A DNA stretch of 64,000 bases from Amaurobius ferox (GCA_951213105.1 OX578137.1:80318104-80382103); one strand, 5' to 3'. Numbered from the stretch's first letter, positions 1 to 14,515 are shown. Notes: a model not told the origin generated them from the sequence alone. Numbers and translations: made by a program.

Positions 1-733
1 ACAATGTGGCCAATGAGAAAGCTCCTTAAACAAGCTCGTCAGCCAATGGGCAGATGAAGTCGGAGTAATAACAGGCGAACCGAGTTTAGACATAATTAAG
101 GCTGAGGCATGAGTGCAAACAGAGTTCAGTCCGAGGAATGAGACGCAGTGCGACGATTGCTGGAATTCAGATGTGATATATATTAACATATTAACCACCT
201 GTAGGCACCCACATGAAAGCCTATAGAAGTGAAACGGTAGTTACATAGTTTGATACAGAGAGGGTGTTGACAGCTTGTTGAATTCGTGATGCAAGTGTCA
301 GTAGCAGCGGTGGCCGAAGACGGCTTAAAATAAGATTAAAATAACCACATGCAGGTAGTTTGTCATTCACGAAGAATTTCAATTCTAAATATGTTTTTTG
401 CTCTTTCTTAAGCCGATCAAAATTATATATGTTACTTGCCATCACACTTGTAACACTAGCCTCAAAATTCACTTAATGGACGTTAAAGTATATGTATATT
501 TAGTGCAAAGTGCAAATGCAAAATTGATAATTATTTTAATTATTTGAAATGATAATTTTAATAAATATTTAAATTGAGAAAAATATCGTATTATTTTAGA
601 ATATTGAACTTTAGTGTTTATTTGTAAGGAATATTTATTTTTTATTAATTTTTTTATTTAACAAATGCCCAGCCATTGACCACTAGGTCATTAGGCTACG
701 AGCTCTGCAATACTTTTCAACAATACAGTTCAA
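1..733. other. Intergenic, nothing recognised
   Basis: The first ~170 bases are less AT-rich than what follows, but I recognise no motif. From about 480 to 660 the sequence is A/T-rich with no sustained reading frame. Confidence 0.5.
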
Positions 734-763
734 ATTATATAGTGCAGATGAGCACTATATAAT
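734..763. repeat. Perfect 12-bp inverted repeat at LINE 3' end
   Basis: ATTATATAGTGC (734-745) and GCACTATATAAT (752-763) are exact reverse complements separated by a 6-nt loop. The hairpin overlaps the stop region of the LINE reading frame on the minus strand, so it could be part of that element's 3' UTR. A chance palindrome is less likely at this length but possible. Confidence 0.7.
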
Positions 764-1705
764 GCACTCGTCCAGATGAGCAGCAGTCATGGGTTGTCCA
801 GAGGTACACAGAACGCAGTCAGGAGAAGTAGTTAAACTAAAACGATACAAATAGGCACCAAGACAATCATGTCCGGTCAAAAGTCTAAATAGTGCCACTG
901 CTGTAGCACGAGGTGAATCGGGAACACAATAACACCTGCAAAGCACATTCCAATGTTTGTCTCTAGAAGAGTGCGAAGCCACACTACGAAACGAATGTTT
1001 GAATATTCTTTCAATCTCTAATTTAGCAGAATGGAGTGGTAAGTCTCTGCAAGTCTTTTGAAGGATACCGGTTTCCTTTTTTTGCTAGAAAATCCGTCTT
1101 CTCATTTCTTTGAAGGCCACAATGAGATGGTACCCATTGAAAAGCAACTCTTCTCTCAATCTCTCAAAAGTTTTCTACAGTTCTGTATACATGAGCTCGT
1201 ATTCTCCTGGATGCCCGTCAAAGCCTGTAGAGTAGAAGTAGAATCTGAAAGTATTACTATCTTCTCAAATGGAATATGACGGACAGCAAGTTGTTGGAGA
1301 GCTACATGGATAGCTTCGAGTTCTCCATCGAAGTGAGTTGTAAATGATCCAACATACAGATAAAAAGAAAAAAAAAGTTCACTAAAAACACCGGCACCAG
1401 CACCCCCCAGAAAAATCCAACAGATTCCCATCAGTGTAAACATGAAGCCATTCATCAGGAGGGAAACGAGAGCTAATAGTTTCTAAAGCAATATCTCGGA
1501 GTGCTGTATGGCAAAGGTCACTTTTTCTCACTTTCAGAACCAAGTCCAATCTGACATCAAGTTCCACATACTCCAATGGACTCACAAAAGATAGAAGTTT
1601 AAAAGGCGCATCATTAATCACATTATATTGAGAGTTCTCACGAACGAATTGAATGAAGCGCCCCTGAGTCTTTAAATTACGTGCTTTGTCACAGTCGTCA
1701 TCAAA
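740..1705 (-). pseudogene. LINE ORF2 C-terminal relic: RNase H plus zinc-tail
   Basis: Read on the minus strand, this is the 3' end of a non-LTR retrotransposon polyprotein in two or more frames. The RNase H type-1 catalytic set is visible: D in YTDG, E in DGELEAI, D in LSDS, and D in EKTDFLAKKG, with the usual PSHCG segment before the last. A tail follows (about 982-755) containing the FRLLTGHDCL segment and a Cys/His cluster CVLC...H..C, typical of arthropod LINE C-termini. At least two frame changes (near 1385-1400 and 1200-1160) break the ORF, and the endonuclease and reverse transcriptase are absent, so this is a decayed fragment. RNase H would degrade the RNA of RNA:DNA hybrids during retrotransposition. 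The clade (I/R1/Jockey-like) cannot be assigned safely. Confidence 0.8.
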
Positions 1706-2639
1706 GAAATTTTAAAGGAATATATTATTTACAGATTGGTACCAGACTGCGTATATGGTGGGTTTTTGCGACCACGGACAATGTACTGAATTATACTTTA
1801 TGATCACAAACATAATTCAATATATTCAAATAAAATATTATATTGTAAACCTAAATAAAATGTAGTTCAATTTAAATCACCCCTTAAAAAATAAATAATT
1901 ATATTTTTTCATCAATGTACGAATACAAGTAAATTAGTACAAATACTAATACGAATACTAGTAAACTACAGTACAAACGAGTACTAAAGTTTAGGAGAAA
2001 AACACGTCTTATAAATTCATGTACAGACATACAAGAGATCCAAACAATCTAACTTGTAGAGCTAAGATGTTCATGTTCCATTTTAAAGAAATCACGTTCA
2101 AACTGGATTCTAAAAATTTCTGAAACAAACTTAACAATTTTTAAAGCTTTCCTACATATGATGAATACGAAATTAGTCCTGACGTAATAAAAATTGCAGT
2201 TCTGATAAGAGAGTGAATGAATTCAAAGTAATTTTCTAAAGGCTTTCTTAGATATGATGGACGTGAAATTATTCAACACATTATTTAATATCGCACTTTT
2301 TAACCTGATCTATGTATGCAATTCAAAGTAATTTGAAGCATGGAATTACTGACAAAAGTGAAAATGCATTTTATCATTTCTCCCTGTGACACGAATACAA
2401 TAAGTCTTTTATGAATTTTATTCAAAGAGAAAATCAGATTAACCATTCTATCTGTCACAAAATGCACGTCGTCTCACATGACTTTGTGCAGGTTTCACAT
2501 TGCAAAACAAAAGTGGCGGAACATTTATTTTCTGCTGCGTTTGCATGCTACTCTTACTCCAGAAGAATTGAATTTCCTATTTTGTTAATTTATGCTGAGT
2601 TTTCCTGTTTATTGTTATAGCAAGTAACATGGATTGGAT
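1706..2639. other. Intergenic, nothing recognised
   Basis: AT-rich DNA without a sustained ORF. Short open frames such as the one at 2411-2620 lack any family signature. Confidence 0.5.
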
Positions 2640-3634
2640 TGCGTGAGTAATTAAGTATTATAAAAAGCGGGTAATTTATTCCGTAGAGCACAACCACTGG
2701 TATAATTTTCTTATTTCTGAACACGAAGCAAGTTATATCTAGAGTTTGAGTCATACACTATTGAACATGATCTTTGAATGATATTAAAACTTGTATTTTG
2801 TGATATAGAGTAAAATAATCTATACTGTGAAATGTGAACATCTTAGAACTTCATATTCTAACATCTTAGAATACTGTCAAAGGCTGCATTTTAAATATAG
2901 TAAATTGATATTTCTTCCTGAAAGTTTTTAGATCTGTGTCTATATATCTGTGTACACAGGCTGTCCTAAAAAGATTGAAACGCGCTTTAATTATTTACCC
3001 GTTGGAGATAAATGCGCAATGTAAATTGCAAAAATGTTGAAAATAAGGTAAGAAATAAGACTACGTTAATGAAATAGTCCTCTCATTAATTTTCAAAAAT
3101 TTACACTTTTAAATTTTTATACGGCCCAATTAGACAAATTAGATCATTCAGAAAATTTTTATTTTTAATGCAGCAAGATCATTAAAAAAACCCCGCATAT
3201 CTGTGTCTTTAAAATCAACGGAATTATGATAAAGGAAAAAATCTGACTTATGGCACTTTTTAGTTCCACGTGAATGGCTGTTTCATCAGTGAAAATAGGG
3301 ATCATAAACAAATTGACGATGGAAATTGTTTAGATCAAAAATACGTTAATATGTGTCAAAATTTTTTTATCAAATGTATCTAAATAAAGCATTACACAGA
3401 CAGAGATCATATAAAGCAGTGGTGTTCACTACGCGGTTGGGTATCCTATGTATTATCATCCATATTTATCTTTTTTGTGATATGTCACATATTTACATTT
3501 CTATATATGGTCCCCCATTCACAATGTTCAATTTTCAATTAAATATAACTCTCTTAATTTTAAAGATACAGATATGCGTTTTTTTATGACCTTGTTGCGA
3601 AGCGAATTATATCTAGAGAATGTTATATAAAAAA
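2640..3634 (+). repeat. Old ~260-bp repeat, left portion
   Basis: The phrase 'attttcttatttctgaacacgaagc' (split here: attttcttattt / ctgaacacgaagc) near 2706 recurs in diverged form at about 3590-3615, 4790 and 5052. Each copy is followed by an 'ttatatctagag'-like block and a 'gaatatcttagaa'-like block. Copies near 4790 and 5052 are about 262 bp apart, which defines the period. Copies are heavily diverged. Parts of 2960-3590 show no clear unit and I see nothing else there. Confidence 0.55.
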
Positions 3635-4407
3635 TCTAATGTGGGCAGCACATGACTTTCCTCATATAATGCAATGAATTTACTAGTTTTACAGGAAAAG
3701 AAATAGGTTATTCTTATAGTATATTCTTTCCACGATATTGAATTTTCGTCAACTAGTCGTCATTTTCATTGATTTAGCGTCATTTCTATCCATTTGGTGA
3801 GATTTTCGTTAATTTGACAACATTTAAAAAGTCACCAAGTTGGCGACATTCCACCAAATTCTTCGCCAAAATCTCGCCAAGCGTTATGGACGGCGGAATA
3901 AATTATTCTTATGGCAGATAAATGACTATTGAAGTTCAGATGCAAAATTATTATTCAAAGTATCTTTTTTCATGAATGGAACGAGCTAGATCCACGAGAA
4001 TGATGCCACCAAATCAATTGCATGATATTACATATGTAAAGTGAACATGTTTTTCAACAGTTATTATATATATATTTTTTAATGTATGGGACTTTTGATA
4101 AATTCAATTGAAAAATCTGCAATATCTCGAGAACGGTTCATGGTTCTAAAGTTTATGTCAATCGTTTTCTAAGGAAAAATTACATAAGAAATATCTATGT
4201 GCGTAACTTTATTAAAGATTTTGGTTTTTAATGATTTTTTCAGAATTTCACTCAGACATTTAGGGGGGTTCTGAACATTCGATTGCGTTTAAAAACAATA
4301 GGCTTCCAGTATTCATGTATTGTGATTTTTGGACCAAATTTCATTCAAATCGCTCCATTCGTTCGTGAGATATCGTCTCCACGGACTCACTGACACCCAC
4401 ACACGCA

Positions 4408-4473
<66 letters not shown>

Positions 4474-4602
4474 TCACCTCAAAAATGTTCGATTCGTGAT
4501 TAGGGATGCTTGAAACGTTCTCTTCCGTCGAAAACTCGAATTCAAATTTTCGACCCCGTCATAATAGTACTTTCCTTATACATTATGTATATAAGGAAAG
4601 TA
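3635..4602 (+). mobile_element. HLE-1 copy A (Helitron/Helentron-like, non-autonomous)
   Basis: Starts with the family's left end (TCTAATGTGGGCAGCACATG), followed by ACTTTCCTCATATAATG, an internal iteron/hairpin block near 3760-3890, a long (CA)n at about 4396-4470, the block 'tcgaaaactcgaattc' near 4530, and the terminal stem-loop 4569-4601 (ACTTTCCTTATA / TATAAGGAAAGT). No coding capacity. It interrupts the ~260-bp repeat: the unit flanks at 3590-3634 and from 4603 onwards join into a unit like those near 4790 and 5052, which fixes the element's ends. Confidence 0.75.
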
Positions 4603-5310
4603 ACAATGTGAACATTTTATAAAAATGTCAAAAGTTGTATTTTATAAAAAGTAAACTGATATATTCTGTGAACTTAAGTTTTCACATCCATGGCTGTATG
4701 CCTGTGCAGCTATGCAAATGTACACTGAATTTATTCAAGAACTGTAAAGAGCAGGCAATTATCTCTGTACAGCTCAAACGCTAGTAATTTTCTTATTTTT
4801 GAACACGAAGCGAATTGCATCTGTAGTTTTTATTACAAACTATTTGAATATTTTAAAATAATGCTAATGGTTGTACTTCATATAGAGTAAGTTAATATAT
4901 TGTGTAATCCTGAATACCCTTCTATATATGTCTGGATATCTGCCCAAATATGCAAATATACACATTTTTCAGCGATCCTAATGAATTACTGAAAAAAGAA
5001 AATAAAGTGAAAGCAAGAAATGTATTTCATGGAGTTCAAATGTTGTTATAATTTTCTTATTTTGAAATACGAAGCAAATTATATCTGGAGCATTTATTAT
5101 AAACTATTTGAATATCTTAGAAATATGTCAATATTTGTACTTCATTAAAAGTAAAGCTCTATTCTGCGATCCTGAACGTTTGCATCCATATTTGTATGTG
5201 CAACAATGCAAATTTACACCAATATTTCCGATTTCAATCGTATTTCATCTGTTGAATAAACAAGACAATAAATATTGTATATTGGAGTTTAGGAAGAAGA
5301 CACATACGCT
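4603..5310 (+). repeat. Old ~260-bp repeat, right portion
   Basis: Two to three further diverged units follow the HLE-1 insertion, anchored by 'attttcttattt(t)gaa.acgaagc' at about 4790 and 5052, with period ~262 bp. They share the 'gtatgtgcaacaatgcaaatt'-type segment at about 4705-4725, 4955 and 5205. No ORF of note. Confidence 0.6.
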
Positions 5311-7350
<2,040 letters not shown>

Positions 7351-7385
7351 TATAATTAAAATTAATTATTATTAAGCATTAAAGA

Positions 7386-7654
7386 CATGGCCGTTGATCT
7401 CATAAAGTGGAATTAACATTTAAACGTACATTGCTCGTTGTTGTGCCGCAATAAACCCTCCAATTATTTTTGCCTTTGGTGTAAGTCCTGAAAAGAATTA
7501 TTAATTATTATAAAAAGATTAGACTATTTAAACTTAAACAATATCATTTATTAACAACATCAATTTATCAATAACGTCAATTTTCATTAATTATTTTAGC
7601 GAGGGGACATATGCGACCAGAATTATTAGATATACGATAGTGTCTAGAACCTAT
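7386..7654 (-). repeat. LTR-element flank block shared with 58895-59165
   Basis: The block from 'gacatggccgttga' through 'gaggggacatatgcgaccagaattatta' recurs in diverged form at 58903-59140. On the minus strand both copies carry a pyrimidine tract plus CAG and 'GACT(T/C)ACAC' that looks like a 3' splice site. It abuts the gag relic here, so I infer it belongs to the same LTR retrotransposon family (leader, intron or LTR-proximal DNA). It does not encode a recognisable domain. Confidence 0.5.
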
Positions 7655-8215
7655 GATAATCTGAGCACATACCTTCCAGTTTAGTCTTGGGCTTATCATT
7701 TCTCAAAGACTTGCATCAGTCTTAGAGCTGAAGTACGGCCATAACTCTGTGGTGTGTGGCTCCTACTCGTACTTTTAATGCACTCGCACATAGATCACCT
7801 CTACGGGATACTCTACAAATCTGTTGATTTTTTTATGCTTCTCTACCCGTGCTCTTCATGGGGCGCGGTAGCCCATTGGTTAGCGCGCTGGAGTTGCACT
7901 CGGTAGGCCCGGGTTCGATTCCAGCCACTGCCAAAACTGCCGCCGTGTTCATGCGGAGTACGATCACGTTAAACATGTGGGTCCGAAAGTCCTTCCGAGA
8001 GGTTGGTGGTAGGGGAAGGAGGGTACTGTCCCTGTGGATGCCTCCCCCACTGGGTTCCGGTCTAAATTGGGTGGCACTTCCCGACCGTCCAAACTGTTAC
8101 CTTACACCTTTCTGGTAGGTCGGACGGTCTGGGTTTCAACAACAACAACCCGTGCTCTTCAGTCAAAAATCGTGATCGTTTTTCTTTTCATGTCTAATCT
8201 CCATCTCTGCTTCTC
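7655..8215 (-). pseudogene. Relic of LTR-retrotransposon gag, split by a SINE
   Basis: Positions 7655-7858 match, with scattered substitutions and indels, the 3' part of the Gag ORF at 62695-62895 in the same orientation: shared anchors are 'gagcacataccttcca', 'gccataactct.tggtgtgtggctcct' (in two pieces) and 'tacaa.tctg.t'. The match resumes for a short stretch at 8148-8200 after the inserted SINE (7859-8147). The frame is destroyed. This shows that more than one copy of that element family exists within 64 kb, one old and one nearly intact. Confidence 0.75.
7859..8147 (+). mobile_element. tRNA-derived SINE, copy 1 (complete, 14-bp TSD)
   Basis: A 289-bp element. A tRNA-like head holds an A box (TAGCCCATTGGTTAGCGCGC, 7869-7888) and a B box (GGGTTCGATTCC, 7911-7922). 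A body follows with GTCCTTCCGAGAGGTTGGTGG and CTAAATTGGGTGGCACTTCC, and the tail is (CAA)n. The direct repeat ACCCGTGCTCTTCA at 7845-7858 and 8148-8161 is the target-site duplication. Transcription would be by RNA polymerase III from the internal A/B boxes, with mobilisation by a LINE in trans. Five more copies of this family lie in the window, so it is an active or recently active family in this genome. Confidence 0.92.
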
Positions 8216-8689
8216 GTTGTCTACATCTGATTTCGTCTACAACTGAACTCGTTTTCTTTCGTCTGCTGTGGTTCCCTCGGCGCGGGGGGGGGGGGGGGTA
8301 GCTCCGCCCTTCTTCCCCTTGGCGCTCATTGGTTCTTCTCAACCCAATGGCATCATTTCACATTTAGAAAGGCCCCTCTCAGCCCCTCTGGTCTGGCACC
8401 CCTAAATTTATAGTATTATGACCTTACAGTTCACGTTGTAATAATCCCCGGTGCCAGCCAGACTACCGCTATCTTTGCCGTTCTGGCCACTATAAATACT
8501 CAAATAAAAGTGTCTCATGTGAGAACAATTTCTGGTCTCACAGTTTTAGATAAAATGTTGGTAATATTTGTCTAATACAAAATGATCTTTGTAAGTGACA
8601 TAGAGATTTGGAATTTTACAATCAAGTATATCATTTTAAGCATCTAGCACTGAATTGTTATTGATTTTTAACATTTTATAACATAGTTG
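8216..8689. other. Unassigned; G-run and possible LTR-like promoter
   Basis: A run of about 15 G lies at 8284-8298 and is followed by a relatively GC-rich segment to 8480. Near 8492-8525 TATAAATA is followed within 15 bp by AATAAA. That TATA plus poly(A) pairing resembles an LTR U3/R junction, and the position beside the gag relic fits, but I could not find the second end. Confidence 0.3.
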
Positions 8690-8716
8690 AAAAGTGTTTA
8701 TGACTTTGTTCATTCT

Positions 8717-8747
<31 letters not shown>

Positions 8748-9535
8748 CGTTCGCACGATAACTGCTGGAAAAATAACTTTATCAGAATGAAATTTTAGTA
8801 TGTCGTTCAGGCGGTCTGTGGTGCATACGGAAATGTAAATGAATAATATCACCCAATTAGGTTTGGATTAAACCAGGGTTGAAAAATTTAAATACATTAA
8901 ACCCTATGGGACCTAATTCTTCAAATATTTTTAAGTGAAGTTAAAATTCACAAATTGCTTCGAAAATTTTCGAAAATATAAAATTATGCCATAAAATATA
9001 TAAAAAAAATTCAGCAAAATGTGTTTGGTAGTTTTTTAAATACAAATTGAAATAACAATGACACCCATAAAATATGAAGAGGTCACGTGATCCACTTCAA
9101 AATGAAATATGGCATACATCGTTTTTCCACAGTAAAAATCGTGATTTTTTAAAGTTCTTTTAAATTTAAATTCAGTGTCGAATCCGTCATAAAACCGCTT
9201 TCTATTTACGTTTTTTCTGTGCATTTACAGTATATTCTGCGTCAACGAAGTTACAATATTTTTGAGTTTAAATGATCATCAAATGTTCATTATTTCTACA
9301 ACGATGCGTAACTTTAATGAATGTAAAATGTAAACAAGTGATTGTAAGATGAATTGTATAAGAATTGCTGAATGTTTTGACACACGATTATTTAACTCTG
9401 GAGTCTGGAATAAAAGTGTATGAATAAAAAATTTACTCGTTTTATATAGAGAGCCCGACGATTTATATTTCGATGAGGTCATTTGAATAAAGTTTGAATG
9501 AAGTTTTAGGCATGGAGTTAGAAAGTACTCTTGAT
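8690..9535 (+). mobile_element. HLE-2 family copy 1 ((GTCY)n-bearing repeat)
   Basis: Begins 'gttgaaaagtgttta', then a (GTCT)n/(GTCC)n microsatellite (8717-8755), 'gcacgataactgctgg', 'atatcacccaattag', 'cctatgggacctaatt', 'aggtcacgtgatcc', 'aatcgtgattttt'. The same ordered landmarks occur on the minus strand at 36640-35460. It encodes nothing. A GTCY microsatellite next to a 'gcacgataact' block is the pattern seen in Drosophila DINE-1/Helentron-type repeats, so I infer a second non-autonomous Helitron-like family; its termini are not defined here. Confidence 0.6.
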
Positions 9536-10140
9536 TTAATTTTCTAAGTAAAATAAATTATTGTTGTTTTCTGATCACTAAAATAATATCGTCGCTGAAT
9601 GTATCATATTTTAGAGATGTGTAAATGAAATTTGGCATGTGTTTTATAATCAATGCTTTGTGCATGATTGATCTTTCTTGCATTTATATTTAGTGTTGCA
9701 TCCGCTTTAAAACCGCTTTATTTTTGCATATTATCTGTGTTTCTAAATTCTATGCCTATGCAATTACAATATTTTTGATTTTAAATAATCACTAATCTTT
9801 GATTATTTCTACAACAAAGCCTAGTTTTAACGTATGCAAAATGAAACAAAACAAACGATTGTAAGATGGGTTGTATAAGAATTGCTGAGTTTTTTAACGC
9901 AAAATTCTGGATTCTGGAATATACGTGACATGAACGGAATATTCATGTATTTTTCTTAGATAGAGAAGCAAGCAATTTTATGCATTGTCTTATTTGATGA
10001 ACTTTTAAGTTTCCAAATAAAATAAATTATTTTACTATGATAATTTAAAAAATATAACCGCTGAATGTATCGCATGTTAGCGATGTTTAAATGAAATTGC
10101 ATTTCAGTTGGAAAGTGTTTAATAATTAATGCGTTATGCT
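9536..10140 (+). repeat. HLE-2 3' part, tandem partial duplicate
   Basis: The landmarks 'aaaaccgcttt', 'acaatatttttga.tttaaa' and 'gattatttctacaac' (in diverged form near 9196, 9255 and 9288) recur at about 9707, 9767 and 9797, followed by 'aaacgattgtaagatg.gttgtataagaattgctga'-type sequence. So the distal ~550 bp of HLE-2 copy 1 is repeated in tandem with divergence. Confidence 0.6.
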
Positions 10141-10422
10141 TGATTAATCTTTCTAGTTTTTCTCTGACCTGGAGAAAATCAAAAATCCAAATCCGTTAGG
10201 TTCTGTTCAGTAGTCCATACTAAATATATGCAAAGTTTGGGCCTTACAGATCAACGGCTGTTTCTCTTGGATTTGGAAATACACAAACACATTTGGTCCG
10301 TCCACTCATCCTGTTGCTCATAACCCAGTGTGAGTCTGGTGATCTGGTTCTTCAACAAACATATTTAGTAATTATTATTTTGATTATTTACATGCAAATT
10401 CCACATGTTTTCTGTAAAGTAT

Positions 10423-10922
10423 CTATATGATAATTGCAGCTACACATCTGCCATATATGTAGCACATTTTATGAAAAGCATGCTAGAGATATATTGGGGG
10501 AATTGTGTACATCTAATCGTTATCCGTTGCGGTTTATCCTTTTTCTAACAGTAGTCCCTGATAGCAACTGTTAATTTTTGAAATGACTTTGATTAAAAGT
10601 ATATAAATTATAAAAACACTGTTTACCGAATCTTGGTACATGTTATCTCTGTACGTGCTAGAATGATGAGCAAGAATCTATATGATAATTGTAGCTACAC
10701 AACTGCCATATGTGTAGCACATTTTCTGAAAAGCATGCTAGAAATAAATTGAGAATTTGTGTATAACTAATAGGGATCCGCTGTGGTTTATCGTTTTCTT
10801 ACAGTAGTCCCTGCAACCAACTGTTAGTTTTTGAAATGCATTTGATTAAAAATATATAAATTATCCAAGCATTGTTTATTGCATCTTGGTACATGCTCCC
10901 TCTGTACGTGCTAGACATTGGC
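10423..10922. repeat. Two-unit tandem repeat, period ~254 bp
   Basis: 'ctatatgataattg' at 10423 and again at 10677 opens two aligned units, each with 'tagctacacatctgccatat' / 'tagctacacaactgccatat', 'aaaagcatgctagaa', 'acagtagtccctg' and 'tctgtacgtgctaga'. They end at about 10670 and 10922. Unit 2 is followed at 10926-10945 by a small palindrome centred on 'ccatggatgccaatg'. Confidence 0.8.
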
Positions 10923-13900
10923 GTCCATGGATGCCAATGTCTGGAAAGGGGGATCGAACTGTTTGGATTAGAGTATGTCAAATACCTGTTTTTTTTAGAG
11001 GTTCTTCGTTTGATATTGACACTGTCCCACCCGTAAGCAAAATGTTAAAAATATTCCGAAAAAAATTGTCAATAACTGAAATAAAATGCTGTATATGTTC
11101 AAATGTATTAGTTAAAAGCTAATCTCATATGTAATCTAAATGTGTGCTTATAAACAACTTTAGAACTTTAGAATTCATAAACCCTCAAAATACATCTTTC
11201 TATACCATACATTTTAAACCAAAATATCGTAGATCATTTATTATCACCAGTGGAAAACCACCAGTTTCGGTTTTCAAATAGTTATATTTTTAAGGTTCTC
11301 AAAGTAAAGTAATTTTCAAATTTTACAACATATGAATCAAATTTATAGGTAAGATGCATTGAAGAATTATTTATACTGAAAAAATATATACGATAATGAT
11401 AATGAGAACACTAGCGGGAGATGTGGTTTGCAAATAAGACTTTTAGAAGCAACTAAGTAAAGTAACTTCAAATTTTTTAATAAATGTATGAATTTAATTT
11501 ATAAACATGACATATTTGAAATTTCGGTATACCGATCGACTGTGAGACAAAACAGACGGTAATAATTTTTTTTAAGATTCATTCTTTTATAAATGTAGTG
11601 AAGAATGAAACGTTTCAATTCAAAAATAAATTGTGCAGTAACTTAAGTTATTATACTTCAAATTCCATAGAGAAACATATCATTAATAAAAACAATATTG
11701 AAAATTCTTGATATAAATTATTATTCAGATGCAGATTAAAATAGTATAATTATATATATTATAATTATATATTGGCAGATTAATATATAATAATTATACT
11801 ATATATACCGTCAGGTTAATATAGTATAATTGTGTATTTTAAAGATATATGGCAAAATAATATATTGACAGGAATAGAGTATTTTTCAGAAGCATCGCAT
11901 CTAAAGTTATTTTCATCAGTATCTTATTGTTGACACAAACTTCCAATTATATAAATTGTGAAATACCAGTGTATAATTTTGACAAGATAGTTTAATCATG
12001 CCGCATGTAATAAGAATTCTAATCGACCATAAGAGTCCACTTTGACAGTTACACCTCTTATTAGTTAGAGAAAAAAAATACGGTCTTCTTAGCTGAAATG
12101 AGAGAATGACAAAGTAAATTTGAAAATTTTCTTGCTTAAAGTTGGCATACTTTCTTCAGCTCACATTTCTGCTAACGCTCACATTCTTGATTAAAGGTAG
12201 CAAATTTATCACGGTATTAAAATGGTATGTTTACGACATTTTGTTTGATATATATATAGCCATATCTTAAATAATTTTTATAAAAGTTTATAAAACACAT
12301 TAATAACAAAATAGCTCACAGATTATCTCCATCTTTCTTCGTATTGCACGTATGTATGTAGCAGAGCGTAGGTAGGTCCATACAACCTATAATGCAAAAC
12401 TAAGGCACACTATGCTTATCTGATTTAGAAACATATATTGTACTTATTTTAAGTCTGAAGAAAATTAGTGCATTGTATGAACTTGGTTTCTGCTTAAATT
12501 CATTTTTTAAACAACATAGGACATTGCAGTTTTTGTTAGAATTCAGCAATCGCTAATGTCCAGGCATCCTTGAAATTGTGAAGATAAATTTCTTGAAACC
12601 AAGCTGTAAATCTCGAATTTAATTTTACTCTTATATTGCGAAATTTTATGGATCTGATCTGAATTTTGAGTGATCCTTTTACACATTGAACTGCTGATTT
12701 TCGTTTTCGAAAACTAAATTGGCGCTAGCGAATTGCACCACCCTTTTCATGTTTGAGATGTATGTATAGGCATTTTTCTCACCTACATCTGAAATACATG
12801 AAATGTGCTTTTAGAATTTCATTATATGAAATCATGACGGTTTTCAAAACGTATTTGTTCAAAATGAGACATAAATCTAAAACTGTATTTTATATTCTTT
12901 TATTTTCTTTGTGAGATGTGATAGTACATTTTCGTATTTTTTCTGTACTTCTGTACATCCATTTATTTCAGTTACATCGTCTAGAATAAATTCAATTTTA
13001 GTCTACATTTAGAATAGTCTATATGTAGAACAGGTAGATATTTCAAAAAGCGTACTTTTCTCTGGATATGGTTTGTTTTGAAACGCATCTGCTGACAACA
13101 TAGGAACTTTTCTAATCTGATTTCTCACATCAGAGTATTTAATTAAGAATGCAATCAATTTTTATGAAGATTCCAACACTTCTAAGAACGCATAATTTGG
13201 GCAATAGCATAAAGATGGTAAGCGTGAATGTTATCTACGAGTACGCAATTCTCTATATTAAACACAAATTGGGAATTATTTCAGACGGAAACGTACAGTT
13301 CATACATCATACTAATATAAATCAGTGGATGTGTAAGAGGGACTTAAAGTTTTTATTCAAGCCTTTGTCACGAAATATTAATTAATACAATTTCGATATT
13401 GCCATTATGAGCAAAGGTTTATTGGGGTCGAGTTGACAAATTTAGTATTGCCAATATGGAAAAATATTTAATGGATCCAGTCTACTTCCAAATTCTACGT
13501 GGTGGTTGTTGACAGAAACGGGGCAATTGCTCTTAATCCCCTAGCAGCAAACTTCAGTAAGCAAACTTTGTGATTATCGGTTAATACGGTTGTAATATTA
13601 TAATTAGTTAGTAACATCTTATTTCCTCCATGGATCTAACAATCCTAATTGCTATTGCCATAAGAGATTGCTTGAATTACTTATCGTTGATTTTAAACAT
13701 ATATTAATTTCCTTAACATCGATAAATATATCACTTAAAGCATTGATAAGCTACATCACTTCATAGGAATGTTGTTGGAAATCTGAGATTTGATTTAAAC
13801 ATCTATGTCAACTGTATCTGTTCATGAATGCAGATAGCGTATCTGCAATGAAAGCCAGATTCCAGATTTAGGAATATCTTCTATAGGCGAAGTTCTCTCA

Positions 13901-14128
13901 AGAGTTTAATCTTTAATAAATTAGAAGCTGGCTGCATGGTAGTACTTAATATATCAGTCCCCATAGAAGTTCACATAATTGTGGCATATTGCAAGTTTTC
14001 TTGCAGATATTAAATATTCCATGCTGTATCTGATAAACCTTAAGAAACGCTGAATACAAGCGATAGTAATAAAAATATTTAAACATTTTATTATTTAAAT
14101 TACTTCGACCCCAAAACTATATGAAAAA
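10923..14128. other. AT-rich intergenic, no gene recognised
   Basis: No domain-bearing ORF, RNA gene or bounded element found. An imperfect long AT inverted repeat lies at about 11743-11830, with the motif ATAGTATAATTAT repeated and inverted. Nothing else stands out. Confidence 0.45.
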
Positions 14129-14515
14129 TCTGATGTGGGCAGCACATGATTTTCCTTATAGTATAATGTAACGGATTTACTTCTTTCACAGTGATAAAAT
14201 GATGTATCAAATCCACGGCACAGTGTGTGTAACGTTGAATTGTACTTTTAGCGCTTTTCCGAATAACGACATGTAAAACTATTTCGAATCCAATTAACTT
14301 ATATTTCACTTAATTTTAAATTAATAATTATCAACATTGATAGAATCATCATTATGCAGTATAGTCAAAATATCAAGATAAGAGTATTTTAATAATAAAT
14401 TTATCATTCAGGCATCATTTCCATTAAATTGGAATAATTTTTGCAATTTTGACGATATTTTCGCCAATCTGGGGTAAAGAAATATCGCCTAGATTACCCA
14501 CAAAATTCGTCAAAC
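14129..14515 (+). mobile_element. HLE-1 copy K, old and truncated
   Basis: Left end TCTGATGTGGGCAGCACATG at 14129 is followed by the decayed 'attttccttatagtataatg' segment and, near 14400-14515, a decayed form of the iteron/hairpin block. The (CA)n core and 3' stem-loop are absent. Confidence 0.6.

Noticed and set aside
7849..8118. Small protein at 7.85-8.12 kb (and its parallel at 27.1-27.37 kb)
   Set aside because: Both are translations of the SINE head and body; similarity reflects the repeat, not a protein.
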